IMG/VR virus record: IMGVR_UViG_3300014491_000006
Location: 1 to 41,236 of that record
DNA from: a virus
Length of the DNA stretch: 41,236 nucleotides
Reading direction: 5' to 3' (one strand)
This document shows, one piece after another, positions 22,529 to 31,034 of this stretch. The position numbers were made by a program, and so were the translations under genes. The number at the start of each line of letters is the position of its first letter. Positions within the stretch are counted from its first letter, which is position 1. The notes below the pieces were generated by a model, which did no database searches, was not told the DNA's origin, and saw only the letters and a program-made list of their open reading frames with translations.

Positions 22529-23086
22529 TCAGGCTCTTGTGTCAAATGAAAGCCCATTGAGGGAAAAATTGTTAAGGACCCCCGCAAAAGTAGGAATCAC
22601 ATCACCATTGATGCGCACATCAAGCTCACCTGGTGTGTAAGCTGAGGTAAGGCAATCAATACCAAACACTGCTTCAGCTGCAGGCCTATACCCAGAAGGC
22701 AAAGTAAATATAACAGTCCCAGAGGCGCCCACCCTCAAAAGCCCTCTAAGCCAAATTCGACCAAATGGGTCCTTGTAATACCCAGCCTCTGAATATCCAG
22801 GCCCGACGTTAACCCATGAGTTCAACAGCGTGGGCGTTTGCCACGCCTGCGGCATCGATGAAACCCCGCTGTCCTGGAGCACCAGCCCAGTCGAATCCGC
22901 GAAGCTAGCTAAGTTACCCGCTACCGACGAAGTCGGCCCACTCACCAGCGTTCTGAGTGTCTGAACGAGCAAGCCCCAAGTCTTCTGGAGCATACTAAGA
23001 AAGCTCTGCACCCAGTCTACGCTAACCCCGCCATTCCCATCATCTGTCGGAGGGGTATATTGAAGCTGTTGCGGGACTATACTCAT
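22529..23086 (-). CDS. Tail fibre / receptor-binding tip protein
   Basis: A 185-residue protein. Residues 1-40 are a helical attachment part. The C-terminal 90 residues carry the pattern found in fibre-tip domains: NSWVNVGPGYSEAGYYKDPFGRIWLRGLL, a Gly-rich turn and TLPSGYRP. It overlaps the upstream propeller-like gene by ATGA and has GGAGGTGAGG as ribosome site. Likely binds the host surface, or links a fibre to the tail. Confidence 0.6.
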   Translation of the reverse strand: MSIVPQQLQYTPPTDDGNGGVSVDWVQSFLSMLQKTWGLLVQTLRTLVSGPTSSVAGNLASFADSTGLVLQDSGVSSMPQAWQTPTLLNSWVNVGPGYSEAGYYKDPFGRIWLRGLLRVGASGTVIFTLPSGYRPAAEAVFGIDCLTSAYTPGELDVRINGDVIPTFAGVLNNFSLNGLSFDTRA

Positions 23087-24657
23087 CTCACCTCACCTCC
23101 AGGATTGTACACAGGTGTCACCTCGGTGAACTCGAAGGGCTGCTCTGCGGCCCCACTGATTTGGAGCGTCTCATACTTACCACTGATTTGATCGTGTGCA
23201 ATCACCTCGGTGATAGATGCGCCAGGATTCACCCCTCCAATAGCCAGCCCGCTCGGCTCAGCCTGAGTGTTCACGACACTCTGCCCAGAGTCGCTTGTCA
23301 GGGAGAACTGGATTGTAGCAGGCCCATTGTCCTTGTAGATCAACCGTGTCTTGGTCGTTGTTTTTTCGTGCCTGTAGTCCCCATACGCCAATTGACCGGA
23401 GGTCACAGACCAGGGCTGCTCACTCCACCCCGTGAAGTCGAACTGCTTCACGCTGCCATCTGAGAACCCAAGCACCACCGAATCGAAGGGATTGTTATTG
23501 GTCAGAGTAGCGGGGGTCCAAAGCTGCTGCGCGATAGTGCCTACAAGATCACAAATCCTGACTGCTGAGGCCGCGTTGAACCCCCCAATCGCAGCCATCG
23601 TCCCCGCAACAGTCCATCTAGTCCAATTCATCTCCTCGTAGTTGTAAATCCAAATCGCCACATTGGGGATGACAAACCAGTATGCGTTGAACGGGATGCT
23701 GTTTATTGAGGTCGTGACGAAGCCAAACACAGAGCTCGGGCTGGACAGGAGCAAGTCCCCGAAGATGCGACTGCGTGCTCCAAGTCTTGAGCGCCCCTGA
23801 AGTGGCTGATCTCCAATAGGAGTTGATGTGGTTCCGTCAAAGTTGTAGACGTTGTCCTTACCGATGTAGGAGGCGATGGCCTCACCATTTGCGCAAAGAG
23901 AATAAGGGCAGGTGAGCCCCTTAGATTTTGCTGATAGAGGGAGGAAGTAGAATGGCGCTGTCCCAACTCCAGTCGGCACCACCTGTATAATGCCATTTTG
24001 CTGCCAAATGTACCCACACTGAAAGAGCTTTAGCCCTCCATTTATCGGCCCAAGATCATTGAACAAGTCAGTCACACCGCTGTCGGCGGAGGTCCAGTCT
24101 GTGGGATCGCCTGCGCCAGTCCAGCGAACACGCTGATACGCAACACCTCCAGTTTCGACTGTGCGAAGTATCATTAAGTGATTCACAAGCTCAAAGAGGA
24201 AGCTCGCTGGCACTGCGCTCGCACTTGTGACGCTGAAGCCTGCCGTGATCCCGTCCCACATCTGCACAGCATCAACACCCTGCGTGAAGCAGAGTTTCTG
24301 TCCAACCACAGCAAAGCTCATCCTGTTGGCAGCAGCTCCAGTCAGAGCACCTGTGACTTGAACCCAAGCACCCCCGCTGTACTGATACAGCTTTGTGGGA
24401 ATTGCTGCAACTTGAAGCCGTAGGCCATTGGAGTTGAAGAAGTCTGCAAAGCCCACAGGCTGCGCTGAGAGCGCAGGCAGGGGGTTGAACGCTGGCCTCA
24501 CACGACAAGACCCCTTGCGGTAGAGCATGTTTAGGGAGTCTGCGAAGCCATACTGTTCGATGGCTTCGATTGGAAGCTCACTCTGAATCCCACCAAAGGG
24601 GCCACGGATGGGGAACTCAGGTAGCTCAGTGCTCGGGTTTTGTCTTTGGACCGGCAT
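23083..24657 (-). CDS. Tail stabilisation protein, beta-propeller-like
   Basis: A 524-residue protein. It starts PVQRQNPSTELPEFPIRGPFGGIQSELP. Then come repeated Trp/Phe-rich beta segments with Gly-Asp turns (for example AYQRVRWTGAGDPTDWTSAD, VVLGFSDGSVKQFDF), as expected of tail-tube nozzle proteins such as T7 gp12 or P22 gp10. Start at 24657 is 8 nt after GGAG; a start 24 nt upstream would overlap the preceding gene. It lies between fibre genes and the adaptor gene, in keeping with the tail tip. Confidence 0.6.
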   Translation of the reverse strand: MPVQRQNPSTELPEFPIRGPFGGIQSELPIEAIEQYGFADSLNMLYRKGSCRVRPAFNPLPALSAQPVGFADFFNSNGLRLQVAAIPTKLYQYSGGAWVQVTGALTGAAANRMSFAVVGQKLCFTQGVDAVQMWDGITAGFSVTSASAVPASFLFELVNHLMILRTVETGGVAYQRVRWTGAGDPTDWTSADSGVTDLFNDLGPINGGLKLFQCGYIWQQNGIIQVVPTGVGTAPFYFLPLSAKSKGLTCPYSLCANGEAIASYIGKDNVYNFDGTTSTPIGDQPLQGRSRLGARSRIFGDLLLSSPSSVFGFVTTSINSIPFNAYWFVIPNVAIWIYNYEEMNWTRWTVAGTMAAIGGFNAASAVRICDLVGTIAQQLWTPATLTNNNPFDSVVLGFSDGSVKQFDFTGWSEQPWSVTSGQLAYGDYRHEKTTTKTRLIYKDNGPATIQFSLTSDSGQSVVNTQAEPSGLAIGGVNPGASITEVIAHDQISGKYETLQISGAAEQPFEFTEVTPVYNPGGEVR

Positions 24658-24659
24658 CG

Positions 24660-25370
24660 CTACACTCCAATCGCAAGCCAATTTACAAAACCACCGCTGT
24701 CGGCGGTGGTGTAAGTAAATCCAGTAGTTGTTACAGTGGTCAGACCAGTATATGCGTATGTGCCGGAAATTACAAGCCCGGGAGTGAGGCTATAGCTTTG
24801 TGGAAAGGTTACAGAACCGGAGACGACACCTGGTGCCTCTCCCCACTGCACCAAGATGCCGCCTAACATGCTAGGCAGTCTTATATAACCCACCGCATTA
24901 GTCACAGACGAGCCATACCCCGCGGTTATATCTGTAACATAAGCGAGATCGCCCTCGTCTACGCTATTTTGGGTAAGCCTTAAATGGGCAGTTCCCAGAG
25001 CGTTCCATCCGAGCTTGATCGTAGCGGCATTTTGATTGACCCCTGTACCCTGCTGCACTGGGGTAAAACCAAGACTCGCAATTACAAGAGCAGAGGTAAC
25101 CGCCGAGAACACAGCGGTTGTTATATCAACCCATGCACTGCCACTCCACTGATAGACCTTGCTGGTATCAGTGGCGAAATACAGCAGTCCTGTCCAATTT
25201 GTCGGCTGTATGTCACTTCCCAACGTCGGTATATTTGCGTCCAGCCCACTAATCGCAGCCATCCTCTGCTGCAAGTCCAGCTTCGCATTCCTAACGTCAA
25301 GCCCAAACTGATTCGCAGCCTGCGTGTCAGGGGGCTGCGTCACATCAAAGTTGTTGGTGAATGATGCCAT
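24660..25370 (-). CDS. Tail fibre protein with gp53-like C-terminal domain
   Basis: A 236-residue protein. The start at 25370 has GGAG 8 nt upstream; a longer reading adds 8 residues. The N-terminal 60 residues include a helical linker and PTNWTGLLYFATDT with YQWSGSAWVDIT, typical of phage fibre proteins. The C-terminal 65 residues (YIRLPSMLGGILVQWGEA, then VTFPQSYS and FVNWLAIGV) match the gp53-like fibre domain that ends in a WxxIG strand. Confidence 0.75.
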   Translation of the reverse strand: MASFTNNFDVTQPPDTQAANQFGLDVRNAKLDLQQRMAAISGLDANIPTLGSDIQPTNWTGLLYFATDTSKVYQWSGSAWVDITTAVFSAVTSALVIASLGFTPVQQGTGVNQNAATIKLGWNALGTAHLRLTQNSVDEGDLAYVTDITAGYGSSVTNAVGYIRLPSMLGGILVQWGEAPGVVSGSVTFPQSYSLTPGLVISGTYAYTGLTTVTTTGFTYTTADSGGFVNWLAIGV

Positions 25371-25394
25371 CTCAAGTGCTCCTTCGCTCCGCAA

Positions 25395-26786
25395 TTACGT
25401 GTCCAAAAGGTCTTGTTCGTGCTCTTCCACTCTCTGGCCGATGTCTGATCTGAATTTCATCCCACTCAAGTACAAATTGGATTTGATGTACTCAATGAGA
25501 TGCTTGCGCACGACTCGAATTGAACCTTGACCATGCCCCGTCGCGGTGAGCATGTAGCCATTCTTTGTGGCCACTTTGTACACAGCTTCGCTGCCTTCGC
25601 TGTGCTCACTCTGCTCCTCAGCCGCAGGCTGGGCAAGTTCAAAGTTGTACAGATGAATATGTTTACGCTGCTCCTCAGAGAACTCAGCCTGTGGCTCACC
25701 CTTCTTGTCAAGAATCCAGAGCCTCTGCCCAACCGAGGTCGCGTTGGTCTCCACATCGGCCTCAAGAGGAAACGGCTTTGCAACAACGCACATGACCATC
25801 CCCAAGCCCTCATGCAGCTCAACAGGACTTGACGCCCCTCTTGCAACAGAGTCCAGCACCTCGCCCGCTGGCGAAGCCATCCCCTCAAGCAACTCATACG
25901 AGGTCGCTGGGACGCCAAGGCGCATCGTCGGCTCCAACCCCACAATCTTCCCCTTCTCCGTCACAATGCAATTCACATCAAACATACCGCGGAAGCCGAT
26001 CTCACGCAACTTCGCCACAAGGGCCTCTCGCACCAGAATCTTCTTGAAGAGTGGATGCTCCTCTGTCACCGAGAGGAACGTCGTCCCCATCTCCCCGCAC
26101 GTCTCCCCAAGCCCACCATCCGCCTCTTTCTTCTCCTCAAAGTTGAGATACCCCATAATCTTGCCCTCAGAATTGCGGCAGTAGTCCTGCCCATTGAACA
26201 GGACCGATGCTGCGACTTCAAGGCCCTCCACCACTTCCATAATATCACAGTCGAACTTCCCGTACTCCGCCTCATTCCAGCTCCTTTGGAGTTCGTTGAG
26301 GTGCCACAGCATGTCCTCGCCATGCTCAAACTTCCCAAGGTGATTCAGCCCTTTCGGAGCATCACCGTTCTGCTTAAGAATGTATCGCTTACCGCCAGAG
26401 ACGTGCTTTTCGATAAAGCGTTGCGCAGAGTCCAAAGAGGTGAAGTTCTTGGAAAAGACTTGGTCAAATCCTGCTTCCTTGAACCAGACTTGGTTGAGCT
26501 GCCGACTGTTCTCAAGTTCATCTCCTCGTTCACAGCCCCCAAACACAGCCTCGCCTCTGCTTCGCAGCCAGTCTTGAAGTGCTCCGAAGGAGCAGGAGTC
26601 GAAAATCCAAGTGTAGCCCTTCCCAATCTCATTGAACCAATTTTTGAGATGCGGAACAACTCCCCTGCCGATTGTCTCGCTGTGCTTGTCATGCACGTGA
26701 AACAGGACCTCGTGCCCCTCGACATGGGAGAGGTAGGAGGCGAGGTCAAGTATTTCTCCGAACTCACTGAACACGATGAATTTCAT
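25395..26786 (-). CDS. ATP-grasp enzyme, PurD-like
   Basis: A 463-residue protein. Start at 26786, where AGGAAG precedes the ATG; a longer reading overlaps the lysozyme gene. Residues 1-95 are a Rossmann-like pre-ATP-grasp domain. The ATP-grasp core shows RYILKQNGD at 134-142, EVVEGLEVAAS at 184-194, MFDVNCIV at 268-275 and GLEPTMRLGVPA at 283-294. PurD has E-x-N-x-R-F-G-D-P in the last motif; here Asn is Thr and Asp is Val, so metal binding may be altered. It may ligate an amine and carboxylate onto something other than glycine and phosphoribosylamine. Its place among fibre and lysis genes is unusual. Confidence 0.7.
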   Translation of the reverse strand: MKFIVFSEFGEILDLASYLSHVEGHEVLFHVHDKHSETIGRGVVPHLKNWFNEIGKGYTWIFDSCSFGALQDWLRSRGEAVFGGCERGDELENSRQLNQVWFKEAGFDQVFSKNFTSLDSAQRFIEKHVSGGKRYILKQNGDAPKGLNHLGKFEHGEDMLWHLNELQRSWNEAEYGKFDCDIMEVVEGLEVAASVLFNGQDYCRNSEGKIMGYLNFEEKKEADGGLGETCGEMGTTFLSVTEEHPLFKKILVREALVAKLREIGFRGMFDVNCIVTEKGKIVGLEPTMRLGVPATSYELLEGMASPAGEVLDSVARGASSPVELHEGLGMVMCVVAKPFPLEADVETNATSVGQRLWILDKKGEPQAEFSEEQRKHIHLYNFELAQPAAEEQSEHSEGSEAVYKVATKNGYMLTATGHGQGSIRVVRKHLIEYIKSNLYLSGMKFRSDIGQRVEEHEQDLLDT

Positions 26787-26811
26787 CTTCCTGGCTTCCT
26801 GTATTTCTGGC

Positions 26812-27249
26812 CTATTGCCAAGTCCCCACACGAATCTGCTCTGCGAGGCGCGAAGCGCGAGCCCCCACCTGACCTGCCCACTTCGAGTTCAACATCTGCG
26901 CTGCGGCACCGCTCCAATCCTGCTTACGCAGGCAGTCAATCATGTTGTAGAACTCAAGCACCTTATCCCCCATGTTGAACCACATGTTCTGCAAAGCGGC
27001 TCGTCGAACGTCATCAAGGAGCACAGCCCATGGCGCGAGCGAGAGCATGTGGGTGTAGGAGTGATGGGCGTCCTTCTCGTATTGAGCATCACAGTCTGCA
27101 TCTGTCCACTCAAGCACAGCACACTGTTCATCTGTGAGCCCATAGATACGATGACCAATCCCAATGGTCCAGAAGCCTTCAGTGTCTTGGTAGGCGTGCA
27201 GGCGTCTGCCTTCATCACGAGTGAGCTGAGATTTAAGGTCGGTGATCAA
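26812..27249 (-). CDS. Endolysin, T4-type lysozyme (GH24)
   Basis: TTG start, with GAGGTG about 8 nt upstream. A 145-residue muramidase with the catalytic triad spacing E13, D22, T28 in RDEGRRLHAYQDTEGFWTIG, the same spacing as T4 lysozyme E11-D20-T26. It cuts the MurNAc-GlcNAc bond of peptidoglycan. There is no signal peptide, so it needs a holin. Candidate holins (37519-37860, 37864-38088, 30537-30812) lie elsewhere in the same operon. Confidence 0.92.
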   Translation of the reverse strand: MITDLKSQLTRDEGRRLHAYQDTEGFWTIGIGHRIYGLTDEQCAVLEWTDADCDAQYEKDAHHSYTHMLSLAPWAVLLDDVRRAALQNMWFNMGDKVLEFYNMIDCLRKQDWSGAAAQMLNSKWAGQVGARASRLAEQIRVGTWQ

Positions 27250-27281
27250 TTATCCACACCTCACCAAGTTTCTGAAAATGG

Positions 27282-27893
27282 TTACTGATGGGTCCACGCC
27301 AGTCCGTTCCAGTAATACCCACCTGCCAGGAGATAGCCCGCGAATCCCGCCTGCATAGCGTTGTACTGTGAGATTATCTGCGCCGTCACCGCGCTTGCCA
27401 GCATGGAAGCGCCGACCGTCAACTGCCCTTGGGTTTCAACAGTCGTACCCGCCACGAGAGCCGCGTTCTCTGCTGCGCTGGCGCCGGACCATGCACTTAC
27501 GGTGCTGGGCGGAAGAGGATTCGGGTATGCCGTCGAGAACCAGAATAGGTAGTTCATCGTCACGGTCGCGGGCATCGGATTGGCGACGCTACTAAGTTCA
27601 ATGATCTGCTTTGCCGGTGCGACCGCCGTGTACCCGCTGGTGAATCCAGAGCAAGGATTAGCCGAAGGAAGCACAAACGTAAAGCTGTTGGCTGTCACGG
27701 TTGAGGCCGAGGAATTGAATGTCGCGGAAGTTCCGCTGAGGCTAAAGCCCTGCGAAGCTATAAGCCCGTGAGCTGTCGAATTGACCGTAGCTGTCTGACC
27801 GGCACAGGTTATAGAGGAAACCGTGGTCGCTTGGGCCAGTGCCGGTGCCATCACCAAAAACAAAGTTACGAGAATCTCTAGAAGTCGTTTCAC
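27282..27893 (-). CDS. Secreted beta-rich protein with signal peptide
   Basis: GTG start behind AAGGAGATAAAG. Residues 1-22 (KRLLEILVTLFLVMAPALA) form a clear signal peptide with an AQA cleavage site. The mature 180 residues are Ser/Thr/Ala-rich beta strands with two Cys pairs possible (C30, C81). Such secreted proteins next to a fibre gene may coat the host envelope or be virion proteins loaded by another route. It lies 10 nt after the long fibre gene, which also begins with a signal peptide. Function unknown. Confidence 0.6.
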   Translation of the reverse strand: MKRLLEILVTLFLVMAPALAQATTVSSITCAGQTATVNSTAHGLIASQGFSLSGTSATFNSSASTVTANSFTFVLPSANPCSGFTSGYTAVAPAKQIIELSSVANPMPATVTMNYLFWFSTAYPNPLPPSTVSAWSGASAAENAALVAGTTVETQGQLTVGASMLASAVTAQIISQYNAMQAGFAGYLLAGGYYWNGLAWTHQ

Positions 27894-27903
27894 CTTTATC
27901 TCC

Positions 27904-29802
27904 TTAGTTTGTCTGTGTCAGCGTGCAGATTGCGTTTGCACCGACCGTAATGTTCTGTGCTCCGTTAGCCGCAGTTCCTAAAGTCAACGCCGTGCCCGAG
28001 GGAGTGGCGCCATTGCGAATACCCGCCCAGACGTGAGCAATTCCACTTCCTGCTACAGCTCCAGAAGCCGTGGTTTTAATTGATCCGTCCCATGTAGTCT
28101 GTGCCAAGGTACTAATCTGGGCGTAGACCCCTGCCGCTCCGAGCGGACCCTCGGCGCTAAGAGAATATCCAGACGCCGTGCCCGGACCGTAAAGACAGAA
28201 TGCCGCCGTTGCGGTAGCAGCCCAAGTCATCGGAATATCGCACTTGAGCAGATAGTTCTTGTTGGCAGCGATGGTCCAAGTCATGCCGGTGATATTGGTA
28301 CAGGTAGCAGAGGATTGCGCTGACATGGCGGAGGTTGTCATGCCTGCGGAGAGGTCATCATAGCCAACATTTCCGCCAGCAGTACCGGAAAACACTGTCC
28401 ATACAGGTAACGCAACACTGCCGAGGTTCATTGTACTGGCTGCTGTCGGAACTAACCCACCGGGCAAAGACATAGACCCAGTGACCGGATTAAATGTAAA
28501 ACCTGTTGTTGTAAATATTTGACCACCAGTACCTTGGGCTGTTGCGCCTTGCCAAGGTATCATATATGCAGCATTTGCCGATGAGGTTAGAGGGGTCACC
28601 GATAAACCACCATTCGCTGAAATCAGTCCCGAAGCACTTACTGCACCTGTAAAAGTCGGATTAGCCAGCGGTGCATAAGTACTAGAAGCACTGGCTGTAG
28701 TTAAATAGCCAGTAATACTAGCGCCCGTAGGTATAGTAACTGTACCTGTGAAAGTAGGGCTTAAAAGTGTCGCATAGTTACCAATGGTAGCAAATGCACC
28801 AGTTCCTAATGCTCCGCTGGCTGACGGCTTTTGTCCATGAGTGCCATCTGCTACCATCGGAACTTCAGCAACAGCGCCCGGATCAGCAGACGTAGCCAAA
28901 CCTGCTTCGGTGCCAAATTTAGTTAACGAAGTGCCCCAAGACGTGCCATTTGCAGTGTACGCTATACCAATTCCGGGATATACCATTCCGAAAGCAGGCG
29001 TAACCCATGAAGTCGTAGTGCCATTAGACTGAAGCACCTGTCCGGCTGTTCCAACTGCTCCACCAATTTGAATTCCTGTGGTAAAATTGGCTGAAGGAAG
29101 AGTAACTGCACCTGTAAAAGTCGGATTAGCCAGCGGTGCATAAGTATTGGCAAGGCTTCCGCCCAATGAAAGCGCATTGGTTGCCGTCGCCGCAGTGCCC
29201 GAAGTGCTTTGATTGAGCGTGGGGAAATTCGTTAGATTGATCGCCGAGAAAGTGGGGGCAGAAGAGAATGTAGGAACCGCCGCCGACCCAGTGAAATTAC
29301 CGAACACCGTATTCGCAAGCTGAGTGTTTGGCGTAAGAGTCAGAGTGCCAGAGCCGGTCACAGGAGAATTACTCACCGTGTAAAGCACATCGCCGGGATT
29401 GCTGATCCCCACGCTGGTTACAGTTCTGTAGCCAGTCCACACCACTGTCACAGTCCCACTCCCACTTAGTGTGACTGTGACACGACCGTAGTTCACAGTG
29501 CCCGCAGTTACAACAGACTGCCCCGTAGTACCGCAGTTCTGACTTGCAATCACTCCTCCTGTGGTCCACACAGAACTATCAGGCGAGGAGTCAAATGTAA
29601 CTGCGCAGATGGGGGAGCCTGTCGTGGTCCACGTGAGCTGATGAAACGCAGTCCCACTACCGGAGAATGAGAGGACGGCAGCCGAGCCACTCACTGTGAA
29701 TGTGGTGCTCTGAAGTCCGGAGTATTGCTGCCCCTCGCTTGGCATAAATGAAAGCAACAAAAATGCCAACACACAAGATGCACAAAGAATTGCTCGTCTC
29801 AT
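27904..29802 (-). CDS. Long tail fibre-like protein with N-terminal signal peptide
   Basis: A 632-residue protein. The start at 29802 gives MRRAILCASCVLAFLLLS then MPSEGQQ, a signal peptide; GGGAGGA lies 10 nt upstream. The body is Thr/Ser/Gly beta-repeat, with two exact YAPLANPTFTGAV copies and a variant YATLLSPTFTGTV, motifs widespread in phage fibre shafts. The C-terminal 180 residues form a Trp-containing beta domain ending LGTAANGAQNITVG. A signal peptide on a fibre protein is unusual and needs explaining: it could be a secreted decoy, or the fibre may assemble after export. Confidence 0.6.
   Translation of the reverse strand: MRRAILCASCVLAFLLLSFMPSEGQQYSGLQSTTFTVSGSAAVLSFSGSGTAFHQLTWTTTGSPICAVTFDSSPDSSVWTTGGVIASQNCGTTGQSVVTAGTVNYGRVTVTLSGSGTVTVVWTGYRTVTSVGISNPGDVLYTVSNSPVTGSGTLTLTPNTQLANTVFGNFTGSAAVPTFSSAPTFSAINLTNFPTLNQSTSGTAATATNALSLGGSLANTYAPLANPTFTGAVTLPSANFTTGIQIGGAVGTAGQVLQSNGTTTSWVTPAFGMVYPGIGIAYTANGTSWGTSLTKFGTEAGLATSADPGAVAEVPMVADGTHGQKPSASGALGTGAFATIGNYATLLSPTFTGTVTIPTGASITGYLTTASASSTYAPLANPTFTGAVSASGLISANGGLSVTPLTSSANAAYMIPWQGATAQGTGGQIFTTTGFTFNPVTGSMSLPGGLVPTAASTMNLGSVALPVWTVFSGTAGGNVGYDDLSAGMTTSAMSAQSSATCTNITGMTWTIAANKNYLLKCDIPMTWAATATAAFCLYGPGTASGYSLSAEGPLGAAGVYAQISTLAQTTWDGSIKTTASGAVAGSGIAHVWAGIRNGATPSGTALTLGTAANGAQNITVGANAICTLTQTN
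28640..29146 (-). repeat. 42-nt exact direct repeat in fibre gene
   Basis: The same 42 bases occur at 28640-28681 and 29105-29146, encoding YAPLANPTFTGAV. A diverged copy occurs near 28740. Identical blocks within a fibre gene allow expansion, contraction or exchange by recombination. Confidence 0.9.
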
Positions 29803-29835
29803 ATTAGACCATCCTCCCACCACTCAGCTATCATC

Positions 29836-30114
29836 TCAGCGAATATACACACGAACCTTGCCAGAACTGATCTGGCTCAGATAAAGGCCATTGTTAACCA
29901 CCCCAATCTTCCCACTCCTCACCTCTTCGAGATCAGAGGCCCCATTCCCCGCCCACACCTCTCTCCCAGTCAAGTTCACAACAAGGCAGGTGTCAGTGTC
30001 CTGGGTGTAGCCAGTCATCTCCATGTGATCCACAAACACATTCCCGCCTTCGTAGCCATTCGCTAAGCCAGCAGTGTCCAAAATCCATGGGTTTGTGGTG
30101 AAATCGTTTGCCAT
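29836..30114 (-). CDS. Hypothetical structural protein, 92 aa
   Basis: The ATG at 30114 has GGAGGAG 8 nt upstream, so the longer reading from 30216 is dropped. The product (MANDFTTNPWILDTAG...) has alternating beta strands, for example VFVDHMEMTGYT and CLVVNLTGREVWAGNG, and ends VRVYIR. Similar small proteins near the capsid and fibres of phages are thought to be minor virion components. No named family. Confidence 0.6.
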   Translation of the reverse strand: MANDFTTNPWILDTAGLANGYEGGNVFVDHMEMTGYTQDTDTCLVVNLTGREVWAGNGASDLEEVRSGKIGVVNNGLYLSQISSGKVRVYIR

Positions 30115-30127
30115 CACAGAGCTCCTC

Positions 30128-30140
30128 CCCGCAAAGCGGG
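30128..30140. other. Intercistronic triloop hairpin
   Basis: CCCGC-AAA-GCGGG, a perfect 5-bp stem with a 3-nt loop, between the 92-aa and 128-aa genes, next to the ribosome site of the downstream gene. No T-tract. Confidence 0.45.
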
Positions 30141-30527
30141 CTAAAGTTCCTCTATAAACTTGTTGTACTCTTTCCAATTCACATCCAACGCGATTGCGAC
30201 AAGGCGTTCCACGCAAGTGGCAAAGGTGTGCTCGCGAGCATAGGGGCAGCCCACTGCGTCTCCTGACTCGCTCAAGTCTCCAGCTTTACGTTCAGCCTCA
30301 TACTTGAGGTCCCACGCGTCCACTTCTTGTTCAGAGACTCCGTGGTATCGAATGAGCGCCCACTCCACAAGCTCATGCACCCCTACGAGGAACTCGTATC
30401 GCCAATTCCCCATCTCGCTCACCCGCACAGAGGTATGCTCACGCCCATTCGGCTTGGTGAAGTAGTCCCCCACAGTGGGGTAGCGTTGCTTCGAGCGAGA
30501 AATCGTCTTGAGATCAATGTCGAGCAT
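30141..30527 (-). CDS. Conserved phage protein with HELVEW motif
   Basis: A 128-residue protein; AGGAGA upstream. The pattern SVRVSEMGNWRYEFLVGVHELVEWALI at about 33-59 recurs in small phage late-gene proteins. H51, E52 and E55 sit in one helix and could bind metal, as in HE-type hydrolases, but no second ligand set is obvious, so activity is only a possibility. Residues 80-100 include two Cys (C94, C105) in a Glu/Gly-rich loop. Role unknown. Confidence 0.55.
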   Translation of the reverse strand: MLDIDLKTISRSKQRYPTVGDYFTKPNGREHTSVRVSEMGNWRYEFLVGVHELVEWALIRYHGVSEQEVDAWDLKYEAERKAGDLSESGDAVGCPYAREHTFATCVERLVAIALDVNWKEYNKFIEEL

Positions 30528-30536
30528 TTTAGTCTC

Positions 30537-30812
30537 CTATCTTTCCTCGTTATCATCGAGGCTATGCTCTGCGCGCTCGATTCTGATCTTCTTCTTTTCG
30601 CTTGGCACATCTCCAGCCCGATAGTGATAATGCGCCGCGCATGTCTGCGGAGGACTTCCGTCCAGCCCATGTCGTTTGACATAATCAGCCCAAATCATTG
30701 CCAATTGGGCATCAAAAACAACCAGCTTCTTGTGAAGATGCAAACCTGTGCCGACAATCGTGAGCATAGTAAGAATTTGACCCATCGAGATTGACCATTC
30801 AAACTGGACCAT
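30537..30812 (-). CDS. Small membrane protein, holin candidate
   Basis: The ATG at 30812 has GGAGA 5 nt upstream, so the longer reading from 30866 is dropped. A 91-residue product with one probable membrane helix (MGQILTMLTIVGTGLHL, about residues 10-27), then a charged soluble part ending KKKIRIERAEHSLDDNEER. One-helix holins exist, but an anchoring or virion role is equally possible. The gap from 30813 to 31034 before the next gene holds two hairpins. Confidence 0.45.
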   Translation of the reverse strand: MVQFEWSISMGQILTMLTIVGTGLHLHKKLVVFDAQLAMIWADYVKRHGLDGSPPQTCAAHYHYRAGDVPSEKKKIRIERAEHSLDDNEER

Positions 30813-30873
30813 ACATTCTCCATGATCATGCCTGTAAAATACGTAAACAAAACTCCAAAAGGCCACACCACTA

Positions 30874-30886
30874 CCGCCTTCGGCGG
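30874..30886. other. Intergenic triloop hairpin
   Basis: CCGCC-TTC-GGCGG, a 5-bp GC stem whose - strand loop reads GAA. It lies in the 222-nt gap between the 91-aa and 86-aa genes. A second dyad, CGAGCC-TCAT-GGCTCG, follows at 31014-31029, 5 nt after the stop of the upstream gene. Neither has a T-tract. Confidence 0.45.
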
Positions 30887-31034
30887 ACCCGATTCTGCAA
30901 TGGTGGCAACGGGACGGGGAACCCGAGCAGGAGGGTCGACGGGGCCCTCAAGACCATACTCTCCCGCACAACTCAATAAGTGAGCTGTGTTGTGATGTGG
31001 CCAACTCGCTGCGCGAGCCTCATGGCTCGTCCCG

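Noticed and set aside
26055-26978. 307-codon + strand frame opposite the ATP-grasp and lysozyme genes
   Set aside because: It crosses two supported genes on the other strand and has no ribosome site.
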